From an uncultured Cryptobacterium sp. (GTDB taxonomy: Bacteria; Actinomycetota; Coriobacteriia; Coriobacteriales; Eggerthellaceae): a DNA stretch of 64,000 bases. The position numbers were made by a program, and so were the translations under genes. Numbering within the stretch: the stretch's first letter is position 1; every line of letters starts with the position of its first letter. The DNA lies in NCBI GenBank assembly GCA_958410215.1, contig CATYOF010000012.1, positions 1 to 64,000 on the forward strand, given 5' to 3'. The notes beneath the pieces were generated by a model. The model was not told the DNA's origin. It ran no database searches and saw nothing but the letters and a program-made list of their open reading frames with translations. Below are positions 1-7,587 of the stretch, piece by piece.

Positions 1-20
1 GAATCCGGGCGTCGCCTCCA
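1..20 (+). tRNA. 3' end of a tRNA-Cys, cut by the window edge
   Basis: These 20 bases are identical to the last 20 bases of the complete tRNA-Cys at 382-455 (T-arm 3' side, acceptor strand cgtcgcc, discriminator T, encoded CCA). The same terminator follows both. It is therefore the end of a second tRNA-Cys whose body lies before the window. The anticodon is not visible, so the identity rests on the match. Confidence 0.85.
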
Positions 21-30
21 AGAAATTCTA

Positions 31-56
31 AACGGACCATTCGGTCCGTTTTTTTT
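31..56 (+). terminator. Rho-independent terminator of the first tRNA-Cys
   Basis: An 8-bp perfect stem (aacggacc / ggtccgtt) with a 4-base loop is followed by a run of T. It is nearly identical to the terminator at 466-490. Confidence 0.9.
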
Positions 57-177
57 GTTGGAAAAGTTTTCCCTTAATGTTTATCGCCGTAAAACAACAA
101 ACCTTCAACATCGCGGAAGAAAACTAGTACTCACCACGAATGATCAACATTGTAGCAAAGTTTCTTATAATTCCCTC

Positions 178-205
178 TTGCACAAAGTTATGAAACCGAT
201 ATAAT
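178..205 (+). promoter_or_regulatory. Sigma70-type promoter of tRNA-Gly
   Basis: TTGCAC (178-183), a 16-base spacer and a perfect TATAAT (200-205) lie 12 bases before the mature tRNA-Gly. The bases between -10 and tRNA (actttcttgcgc) recur before tRNA-His at 35816, suggesting a shared tRNA promoter style. Confidence 0.8.
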
Positions 206-217
206 ACTTTCTTGCGC

Positions 218-293
218 GCGGACGTGGCTCAGCTGGTAGAGCATCACCTTGCCAAGGTGAGGGTCGCGGGTTCGAACCCCGTCGTCCGCTCCA
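218..293 (+). tRNA. tRNA-Gly (anticodon GCC)
   Basis: A full cloverleaf can be drawn: acceptor gcggacg / cgtccgc, anticodon stem cacct / aggtg around the loop containing GCC, T-arm with GGTTCGAACCC, discriminator T and an encoded CCA. It reads GGC/GGT codons. It is transcribed from the promoter at 178-205. Confidence 0.96.
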
Positions 294-303
294 TTGATTA
301 GTC

Positions 304-337
304 AGCCGGCTGGATATAACATTCGGTCGGCTTTTTT
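304..337 (+). terminator. Probable terminator after tRNA-Gly
   Basis: agccggc (304-310) pairs with gtcggct (326-332), including one G-T pair, followed by a run of T. The loop is long (15 bases), so it is weaker than the tRNA-Cys terminators. Confidence 0.5.
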
Positions 338-381
338 AATCGCAGTGCGTATTTATTTTTTTGATGCACTGCCCCCTATAT

Positions 382-455
382 GGCGACGTGGCCAAGTGGT
401 AAGGCAGAGGCCTGCAAAGCCTTTACCCCCGGTTCGAATCCGGGCGTCGCCTCCA
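382..455 (+). tRNA. tRNA-Cys (anticodon GCA)
   Basis: Acceptor ggcgacg (382-388) pairs with cgtcgcc (445-451). The anticodon loop is CTGCAAA with GCA in the middle, the T-arm holds GGTTCGAATCC, and CCA is encoded. It is the second tRNA-Cys of the cluster; the first is truncated at base 1. Confidence 0.96.
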
Positions 456-465
456 AGAAATTCTA

Positions 466-490
466 AACGGACCATTCGGTCCGTTTTTTT
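466..490 (+). terminator. Rho-independent terminator of tRNA-Cys
   Basis: An 8-bp stem (aacggacc / ggtccgtt), loop attc and a T-run. It is a copy of the structure at 31-56, with one T fewer in the tail. Confidence 0.9.
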
Positions 491-575
491 GTTGGAAAAT
501 GTGTATCCACTCTGGGGTTATAGGAAAAAGGGGCTTCGGACATAATTCCGTACAAAACTAAGGTTCGAAATGCAT

Positions 576-617
576 GTGACAAGCGCCCGATCCACTTGTC
601 ACGAGCCCACTTGTCAC
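576..617. repeat. Palindromic repeat GTGACAAG...CTTGTCAC plus an extra half-site
   Basis: A 27-bp palindrome (576-602) with 8-bp arms GTGACAAG / CTTGTCAC is followed by a further half copy CACTTGTCAC at 608-617, directly behind the stop codon of the aminotransferase gene (619). Read in the direction of that gene, the 27-bp unit matches the unit at 50669-50695 in 25 of 27 positions. It could fold as a 3'-end hairpin, but there is no T-run. See the related finding. Confidence 0.7.
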
Positions 618-618
618 G

Positions 619-2247
619 CTAGCGCTGGTGATAATGGGATAAGAAATCACCCAACTTCCCCATCGCATCCTGCAAAATTTCAATACGTGGTAAATACACA
701 ATGCGGAAATGATCGGGTTCCTTCCAGTTAAAGCCGCTTCCTTGAATAAGAAGAATCTTCTTTTCACGCAACAAATCGTAAGCAAACTGCTCATCGTTAG
801 TGATATTGAACTTCTTCGTATCAATCTTTGGGAACGCATAAAATGCCGCTTTAGGCTTTACTACACTAATGCCAGGAATATCGTTAAGAGCGTTATAAAC
901 ATACTCACGCTGTTCATAAATTCGTCCACCAGGCACAATATATTCGTTTACTTTTTGATGTCCACCCAATGCGGTTTGAACAATAGATTGCGCTGGTACA
1001 TTAGAGCACAAACGCATATTCGAAAGCATATTAAGACCCAAAATGTAATCCTTAGCAATTTCCTTATTGCCCGATAAAATCATCCAGCCAATACGAAAAC
1101 CAGCAATCATGTGCGATTTTGAAAGCCCGCTAAAGGTAACACAGAACAAATCAGGTGCAAGAGAAGCAATAGATACATGTTCTTCCCCGTCCATAACAAG
1201 GCGGTCGTATATTTCGTCAGAAAATATAATAAGTTGATGCTGACGAGCTACTTCGACTATTTCCTGCAATACTTCACGAGGATACAAGGCACCGGTAGGA
1301 TTGTTAGGATTAATGATGACAATTGCTTTGGTGCGAGGAGTAATTTTCTTTTTAATGTCATCGATATCAGGATACCATTCCGCCTGTTCATCACACATAT
1401 AGTGCACCACACTACCACCTGCAAGCGTTGCGCAAGCCGTCCAAAGCGGATAATCGGGTGACGGAATAAGAATTTCATCCCCATTGTCCAATAACGCCGA
1501 CATACAGATATTAATAAGCTCGCTTACCCCATTGCCCGTGTAAATACCGTCCATAGTGACGTTGGGGATATGCTTAATTTGCGCATACTGCATAATGGCC
1601 TTGCGAGCACCAAACAACCCTTTTGCATCCGAATAACCCTGACAATCCACCAACTGTTGACGCATGTCATAAATAACTTCATCAGGTGTACTAAAACCAA
1701 ACGGTGCGGGATTGCCAATATTGAGCTTTAAAATGCGAGTGCCTTCCGCTTCCATGCGTGCCGCTTCATCAACAACCGGTCCACGAACATCATAGAGAAC
1801 GTTATCTAATTTTGAAGACTTCTTAAATTCACGCATAGGTACACCTTTCACGGAAGTATGAGATTCTGAATGAGGAGAAGATTGTGCTTTAGCCTGAGAA
1901 GAAGCACTAGCCTCTATATGGCTAGCCTTTGTCTGAAGTGAAGCATTAGTAACTGATTGAGAGGAAGCGTTGCCTTCGGTTTGAGAATCCGCATTCGAAA
2001 GCACTACTTCTTTACCTGTAAGCAACCAGTCTGGGTCAACCTCAAGAATTTGAGCCAAAAGCATCAAAGTGTCTTTCCTGGGAATGGTTTTGCCGCTTAC
2101 GTACTGGCTTACCTGGCTTTTACCAAGCTTTGCACCAAGAGAATCTGCGCAAGCAATAACATCAACCTGCTTAATATCTTTGTTCGTCATTGCCTGTTTC
2201 AATCGCTTACCAAACGCTTCGGCGGTATGCTGATTTACTGCATTCAT
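619..2247 (-). CDS. XRE-type HTH regulator fused to AlaA-like aminotransferase
   Basis: A 542-aa fusion. Residues about 10-80 form an XRE-like helix-turn-helix (KSQVSQYVSGKTIPRKDTL). A Ser/Gln/Ala-rich linker follows to about 135. The rest is a fold-type I PLP aminotransferase closely resembling E. coli AlaA (glutamate-pyruvate aminotransferase), with KLNIGNPAPFGF, NPNNPTGA, SDEIYD and the PLP-lysine region FSGLSKSH. This domain pair is a known bifunctional HTH/aminotransferase family. I chose ATG 2247 (gaggaacg just upstream) over an ATG ten codons earlier. Inside the gene, ATG 1836 has its own aaaggtg and corresponds to the native AlaA N-terminus, so a 405-aa stand-alone enzyme is possible. 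Repeated operator-like motifs lie upstream, suggesting autoregulation. Substrate specificity is inferred. Confidence 0.9.
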   Translation of the reverse strand: MNAVNQHTAEAFGKRLKQAMTNKDIKQVDVIACADSLGAKLGKSQVSQYVSGKTIPRKDTLMLLAQILEVDPDWLLTGKEVVLSNADSQTEGNASSQSVTNASLQTKASHIEASASSQAKAQSSPHSESHTSVKGVPMREFKKSSKLDNVLYDVRGPVVDEAARMEAEGTRILKLNIGNPAPFGFSTPDEVIYDMRQQLVDCQGYSDAKGLFGARKAIMQYAQIKHIPNVTMDGIYTGNGVSELINICMSALLDNGDEILIPSPDYPLWTACATLAGGSVVHYMCDEQAEWYPDIDDIKKKITPRTKAIVIINPNNPTGALYPREVLQEIVEVARQHQLIIFSDEIYDRLVMDGEEHVSIASLAPDLFCVTFSGLSKSHMIAGFRIGWMILSGNKEIAKDYILGLNMLSNMRLCSNVPAQSIVQTALGGHQKVNEYIVPGGRIYEQREYVYNALNDIPGISVVKPKAAFYAFPKIDTKKFNITNDEQFAYDLLREKKILLIQGSGFNWKEPDHFRIVYLPRIEILQDAMGKLGDFLSHYHQR

Positions 2248-2260
2248 CGTTCCTCGTTCT

Positions 2261-2404
2261 AATTGAAGCAATATCAAAAGTTCAATTTATGTTTCCCTTG
2301 TTTCATTCTAATTGAACTTTTCAAAAAGCTTTACTTCTATTTTGAACTTTTCAGTAAGCGGAACAGAAGAACTCACCTTAGCCAATTCACAAAATTGAAC
2401 TTTT
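2261..2404. promoter_or_regulatory. Array of AATTGAACTTTT operator-like motifs
   Basis: AAAAGTTCAATT at 2276-2287, AATTGAACTTTT at 2310-2321, TTTTGAACTTTT at 2340-2351 and AATTGAACTTTT at 2393-2404, plus a weaker AATTGAAGCAAT at 2261-2272. The first two are exact reverse complements. They fill the 155-bp gap upstream of the HTH-aminotransferase gene; the last overlaps the stop codon of the gene at 2403. These are plausible binding sites of the HTH domain, an inference from position and repetition. Confidence 0.6.
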
Positions 2405-4583
2405 AACTTATAAGCTTTGATTCCTCCGTTTTGTGAATATACCAATTCAACAGCTTAATTAAAGGCTTGCGCAACACGAGACCCAACAACAAGAAAGGCA
2501 CCACAAATAAAACCAGTGTGCCTAGTTCAACCCAAAAATCCATTTGATACATGCCCATCATGGCAGATCGCAGGGCATTAATCGCATGCGTAAGTGGTAA
2601 AAAGGGGCTTATCGCCTGTACAAAATTGGGCAACATAGGAAGCGGGTAGCTTCCTCCCCCGGCAGATACTTGAATAATGAGCAAAAATACGGCAAGTGCT
2701 TTGCCTAAATTAGCAAAGGAAACCACCAGCGTATAAATAATGAACGTAAACACAAGCCCCGCTATCCAGTAGCACAGCATGTATAGCATCGGATTTTCTG
2801 CTTGAACCTGCAAGAACAGCAAATTACCCAGCGCCAAAATACTTGACTGGACAAACGATAAACAAGCAAATATAAGAAATCTTCCCCAGAATACCTGATG
2901 CAACTTTGGATAACCTGCTTCTGCTTGCGCACGGGGCGAAACGTTAACTTTAATTGCCACCAGTAAAAGCAGAGACCCTATCCAAAGTCCAAGCATAGTG
3001 TAGAGCGGCGCCATTTGAGAACCGAAGTTATCTGCAGGAAAAAGAGCGTTTCGTTCAATTTGAACCGGTTTCGCCAAGGATTGTGCAAGTTCGCTCGGAT
3101 CACTCTGTAAAAGACGCTTTATTCCTTCCCAGTCCTCCGTATTTAGTGCTGCATGAATGTTTGAACTAAGATCAGATAAATACTCAGATGACTCTTTCAG
3201 AGATTGAGCGCTTGCTTCCAAATTTCCTCGTGCGCCCTCTAAGCCATCAACAACTGAGGTAGCTGAACCTTCAAGTTCGCTTGCAGCATCAGAAAGCGTC
3301 GAAGCATTGTTAAGTAAATTCGTTGAACCACGCTCCACCTGCGCCTGCAAATCATCGAGCTGGGGCTTAATAGTGCTGTCATAATCCTGCGAGAGATCAG
3401 AAACACTATTCTTTGCTTGTTTAGCCAGTTCTGCAACTTCAGCATGGTTAGTCTGTGCATCTTCGTTGTTTTGCCTTAGCGTTTGCGCTGCTGCAGCCAG
3501 ACTTTGAGACAACTTCTCTTGCGTATCAGCTGAAGCGCGCACCTGTTCAACAAATGCCTGCAAAGTGTCCTGGTATTCGGATGGAACAGTGCAAGCAGCC
3601 AAACTATCTGCCAACGCATTCATTGAACTAGCCTGTTTTCCTACTGCCTCTGCCTGCGAATCAAGCGAGGAAGCGCTTGTTTGCGCCGCACTGTCGGCCG
3701 AAGCATAGGCTGTATCAATTGAGCTTGATACCCCTTCAAAGCTGGTAGCACTTTTATCAAGAGCTTCGTGAAGAGCATCGGTAGTAGTAGCCATAGCACC
3801 CGAAAGGGAATCAATAGACTGTTTCCCTTCTTCAGCAGAAACTATAACCTGCTGAGCTGATTCACCCGTTTCTCCCAGCAAGCTAGCAGAAGATGAAATA
3901 AGTGATTCGGAAGCGGAAAGAAGTGAAGCGTACCCCATAGCTACTTCTGATGCCTGATCCATGCGCTTGGCGAGCGACGAGATATTATCCGCTAGCTGAT
4001 CAATTTGGTTAGCTACACCTTTATTGTCCGAATAGTCCATCAACGACGAAGCGACGTTTAATCCTACTTCGCTTACCTTTTCTACAAAAATGGCATTGAT
4101 CTTGTTTGCAACATCATCCGCTCCGCGTTCCGTCAATTTAGGAGCAACGACATTCTTCTTTTCGTTGGTGTAATACAAAATACTTGCGTGTTCAACCTCG
4201 GGCGAATAAAACGTCATCATGTCTTTGCTGAAACTGGGAGGTATTACTACCGCAGCATAATACGTGCCTGCCTTAGCTCCTTCTATGGCGTCATCTTCGG
4301 ATGTGAACACCCATTGCATTTCGTCGTCTTCCAACAAGGCATTTTGAACCTGATCACCCAAATTCACCTTAAGAGGCACTAAATCACTCTGATAGCCTTC
4401 GTCAGCATTAGCAACTGCCACTTTTAAGTTGTCGGTATTACCGAACACATCCCAACAAGCCAGCACGTTATACCAACTAAATATTGAAGGAAGCAAAACA
4501 AGACCAAGCACAATAATGGTGGTCATAGCGTTACTGAATATTCGTTGTACATCATGTTTGAATAAGCGAAGGATAGGTTTCAT
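2403..4583 (-). CDS. YhgE/Pip family membrane protein (shorter partner)
   Basis: A 726-aa protein of the YhgE/Pip (phage infection protein-like, ABC-2 permease-like) family. It has one N-terminal membrane segment (about 19-40) followed by FSWYNVLACWDVFGNT, then a long extracytoplasmic Ser/Ala/Gln-rich coiled-coil region (about 190-500), and about five membrane segments in the last 190 residues. The start overlaps the stop of the upstream YhgE gene by 4 bp, implying translational coupling and a paired, possibly heteromeric complex. Family members are linked to cell-envelope export and type VII secretion-like functions, but the substrate here is unknown. Confidence 0.85.
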   Translation of the reverse strand: MKPILRLFKHDVQRIFSNAMTTIIVLGLVLLPSIFSWYNVLACWDVFGNTDNLKVAVANADEGYQSDLVPLKVNLGDQVQNALLEDDEMQWVFTSEDDAIEGAKAGTYYAAVVIPPSFSKDMMTFYSPEVEHASILYYTNEKKNVVAPKLTERGADDVANKINAIFVEKVSEVGLNVASSLMDYSDNKGVANQIDQLADNISSLAKRMDQASEVAMGYASLLSASESLISSSASLLGETGESAQQVIVSAEEGKQSIDSLSGAMATTTDALHEALDKSATSFEGVSSSIDTAYASADSAAQTSASSLDSQAEAVGKQASSMNALADSLAACTVPSEYQDTLQAFVEQVRASADTQEKLSQSLAAAAQTLRQNNEDAQTNHAEVAELAKQAKNSVSDLSQDYDSTIKPQLDDLQAQVERGSTNLLNNASTLSDAASELEGSATSVVDGLEGARGNLEASAQSLKESSEYLSDLSSNIHAALNTEDWEGIKRLLQSDPSELAQSLAKPVQIERNALFPADNFGSQMAPLYTMLGLWIGSLLLLVAIKVNVSPRAQAEAGYPKLHQVFWGRFLIFACLSFVQSSILALGNLLFLQVQAENPMLYMLCYWIAGLVFTFIIYTLVVSFANLGKALAVFLLIIQVSAGGGSYPLPMLPNFVQAISPFLPLTHAINALRSAMMGMYQMDFWVELGTLVLFVVPFLLLGLVLRKPLIKLLNWYIHKTEESKLIS

Positions 4584-7273
4584 TCGTTATCACCTCGCTG
4601 TTTTGTCGAAGCAGTAGCGTCATGATGCTTCTCCGAGGTTCCAGCATCGTCTTTTTGCGAGGCCGCACCCGAATCATGCTGTTTTGGCAAGGTGCCAGCG
4701 CCATAGTGTTTTGTCGACACCCCAGTGCCGTACCGTTTCACTGATTCGCCCGCATCATACATTTCATGAATTTCGGTATTTGAATATGCCGAAAGCGCCA
4801 CCTCATGCTCTAGCCTATCGCGAATAAACTCAACCGATATTATGAAAAGCAAAACAAGTATGAGCCACACCAGCCAGGTAGTAAGAATTACCACTTTTTC
4901 AACCGCAAACAGCATCATAAGAACAGTAGCAAATACAGGAATTAACAAGGCAAGTGCCAAAACAAAACGCTTACCCTTTTCGTAACGCCGCTTATATTCT
5001 TCAAAACGCTGCAATATTGCCTGTCTAAATTCCTTCTGATTAGCAAGCGCCTCCAAAAGCAAAGAGCTGCGATAACGACGAGCAGGAAGTTCCGCTTCTT
5101 CTCCGTTAATAAGATCACTTTCTTTAATTTGAGAGGCAACCATCCGATTAAGATTTACAAAATACGGTCTTAAAACCAGCCCTAAAAGAAGGAAAAGCAC
5201 TAGGAACAAAAGTAACACGCCCATATATTGCAGCCATTGCATGCCATAGAATCCTGCGATAGTTTCTCGCAATGCGTTGATACCATATGTAAAAGGGAAA
5301 AGCGGGTATATTCCCTGGAAAAATTCTGGGGTCATTTCAATGGGATACAAACCTGTTGCACCGGGTATTTGAACAAAGATCAAAATGACACAGAGACCCT
5401 TGCCAACATGCTGCAACAAAACTGCCAAGCCGTACTGAATACAAAGATACGTCAAGGATGCCACCACTGAAGTAAGGTAGAACAAAGGAATACTTGCTAC
5501 CTCTACTCCTAGAACAAGGTTTCCACTACAACATACTATGGCCTGGAGCGCAGCAAATACCGCCAAGAATAGCAAACGTCCCCCATAACTTTGCCGCGCA
5601 GTTAACTGAGGTATTCCTTCTCTGTCAACTTCTTGTCGCAAAATTACAAGCAACATGAATACGCCAATCCACAGCGTTAAGTTCATAAACAACGGAGCCA
5701 TAGCACTGCCGTATGAATTAACAGAATACAAAGAAACCGTATCAATTTTCGCAGGGGAGAACATGAAATCGGACACCTTATTAGGATCGATGCCTTCTTC
5801 TCCCAGCAATTCCTCAAGCGCGTTTGAGGTGCTCAACGCTGCCACATCGATCTTCACCGATTCAATATCGCCCGAAAACCCTTCCAGTAACGCCACCGTA
5901 TCCGAAAGAGTTCCCGCCGTTTGATCCAATGTGGCGCTCAGCTGGTCAAGCTCCGCAATTCCCTTATCTATCAAAACGGTTTGTGTGCCTACTGCCGTGG
6001 ATAAATCCAACAACGTATTCGAAAGACCGCTAGCAGTAGTGCTTAAGGCTGGAAACGTAGTAGAAACCAAAGTGGCGCGATAGTCATCATGGGCGCCTAA
6101 CACACCCTGCAAAGCTTGGGAGGTATCATCGGATGCCTGAGAAACATCACTTGCCGCCTGCTTGATTGAAGGATACGACGATTCCAACCCTTCCACCGCA
6201 GTATTCAAAGAATCATTCTGTGCTTGAAGAGATTCAATGGATTGTAAAAGCGCATCTTTATCGGCACCTTCTGGAAGGGACTCTGAAAGCGTGGTCAGTC
6301 CTTCAATAACGCTTTTATTGAGATCAACCAGTGCCTTACCCTGATCAACCGCCCCCGATACTCCCCCCTCAGCACTTGAAAGCGCGCCGGAAACACTACC
6401 TATCGCGTCGTTGGTATGAGCCACTGCCTGTGAAGCAAGTGCTGAGGATTTATCAAAGGTATCCATAAACGAAGTTGTAAAGGGGCCCAATGCTTTCTGA
6501 GTAGACGTAAGTAATTGAGAAGAATCATCAAGCTCTGTTTGAAGCGTATTGGTATCCTCTTTTGCTTGCTGTAATAACCCCTTAGCATCCTGCGCTTTCG
6601 CCGAGGCATCGCCTGCCGCAGTTTGTAAGTCCTCTACGCTGCTCTGAACTCCCTCAAGCGATGACTGCACCTGCCCTAATTTTGTAACTATTCCCGATTG
6701 TGCCTCATTTAGTTTACCGTTGCTTTGTTGAAGCGCTTCATCAAATTGAGTTGCCAGCGTTTTGCTTACTACTGACACGAAGGAATCATTAATAGTTTGA
6801 TCAAGCGAATTGGCACCACTATCCGTTACTTTAGTGGATACCCCACCCACTTTTTCATTGACGTAATACTGCAAGGTAGGTTGCTGAAAATCGCCCGTTA
6901 ACAGCGTTAAGGTGTCAGAGGAAAAATCGGAAGGAATGATAAATGCAGCATACGCCTTACCAGAACGCACTTCCTCAAGCGCTTGATCACGATCGGTAAA
7001 CACCCAGCCTAATTGAGTGTTTTGAGAAAGCTCTTCTACAATTTCGTTCCCCATGTTAAGTGAGCCAGTAAGATCTGAGCTTGATCCGCTATCTTCATTA
7101 ACCACACAAACCCGCATATTGCCCGTATGATCATAGGGGTTCCAAAATCCTGCAACATTAAACCAGGTATACAACGAAGGAAGCAGTACCAACACTATAA
7201 CTACTACCAGCGCCGCGGGTGCTTTAATAAGCCGCTTAAAATCGCGTTTGAGAAGCAATAGTACATTTTTCAT
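4580..7273 (-). CDS. YhgE/Pip family membrane protein (longer partner)
   Basis: 897 aa from ATG 7273, chosen because gggagg lies 9 bases upstream; a longer reading to 7324 has no good ribosome site. Architecture: N-terminal membrane segment (about 20-42), the family motif TWFNVAGFWNPYDHTGN, a large extracytoplasmic coiled-coil region, and a C-terminal membrane block. Beyond the usual family end there is a cytosolic stretch, two further membrane segments (about 790-840), and a hydrophilic tail made of degenerate 8-10-residue repeats (KRYGTG, KHYGAG, KQHDSG, KDDAG, KHHDA). It is first in a two-gene operon with the next YhgE gene. Transport substrate unknown. Confidence 0.85.
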   Translation of the reverse strand: MKNVLLLLKRDFKRLIKAPAALVVVIVLVLLPSLYTWFNVAGFWNPYDHTGNMRVCVVNEDSGSSSDLTGSLNMGNEIVEELSQNTQLGWVFTDRDQALEEVRSGKAYAAFIIPSDFSSDTLTLLTGDFQQPTLQYYVNEKVGGVSTKVTDSGANSLDQTINDSFVSVVSKTLATQFDEALQQSNGKLNEAQSGIVTKLGQVQSSLEGVQSSVEDLQTAAGDASAKAQDAKGLLQQAKEDTNTLQTELDDSSQLLTSTQKALGPFTTSFMDTFDKSSALASQAVAHTNDAIGSVSGALSSAEGGVSGAVDQGKALVDLNKSVIEGLTTLSESLPEGADKDALLQSIESLQAQNDSLNTAVEGLESSYPSIKQAASDVSQASDDTSQALQGVLGAHDDYRATLVSTTFPALSTTASGLSNTLLDLSTAVGTQTVLIDKGIAELDQLSATLDQTAGTLSDTVALLEGFSGDIESVKIDVAALSTSNALEELLGEEGIDPNKVSDFMFSPAKIDTVSLYSVNSYGSAMAPLFMNLTLWIGVFMLLVILRQEVDREGIPQLTARQSYGGRLLFLAVFAALQAIVCCSGNLVLGVEVASIPLFYLTSVVASLTYLCIQYGLAVLLQHVGKGLCVILIFVQIPGATGLYPIEMTPEFFQGIYPLFPFTYGINALRETIAGFYGMQWLQYMGVLLLFLVLFLLLGLVLRPYFVNLNRMVASQIKESDLINGEEAELPARRYRSSLLLEALANQKEFRQAILQRFEEYKRRYEKGKRFVLALALLIPVFATVLMMLFAVEKVVILTTWLVWLILVLLFIISVEFIRDRLEHEVALSAYSNTEIHEMYDAGESVKRYGTGVSTKHYGAGTLPKQHDSGAASQKDDAGTSEKHHDATASTKQRGDNE

Positions 7274-7324
7274 AGACGCTTTCCTCCCTTCGTCGTAATA
7301 GAGTTTTATCACTTTAGTGCGCAC

Positions 7325-7356
7325 TTTACCTTACCGAGGTAAACAGAAGGTGTCAA
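7325..7356 (-). promoter_or_regulatory. Promoter of the YhgE operon with overlapping palindrome
   Basis: On the minus strand a consensus TTGACA (7351-7356), a 17-base spacer and TAAGGT (7328-7333) form a promoter 50 bp before the operon. A 19-bp palindrome TTTACCTTACCGAGGTAAA (7325-7343) covers the -10 element, as expected for a repressor operator. No regulator gene is adjacent. Confidence 0.6.
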
Positions 7357-7529
7357 AATAAATACACACTTGTTGCATAACTGTAAATCTGGACGTGCGA
7401 CAAAGCAGGTCCCTTTCAATAAACGTCCTATAAAGCACAAAGATTTGCCTTTCCTGTTCCTTACACGTCCTTACAGAAACACCTTCCGTTAAAGAACTTC
7501 ACAAAATACCAACTTTAGCGTCGGACTAT

Positions 7530-7558
7530 TTCACACGCACCTTCGAAAACGCTATGAT
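7530..7558 (+). promoter_or_regulatory. Candidate promoter of the HelD-like gene
   Basis: TTCACA (7530-7535), a 17-base spacer and TATGAT (7553-7558) lie 29 bp before the ATG at 7588. The rest of the 314-bp divergent gap (7274-7587) holds no other gene I can support. Confidence 0.4.
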
Positions 7559-7587
7559 ATTAAACCCCCTAAATGAAAGGATGCGAC

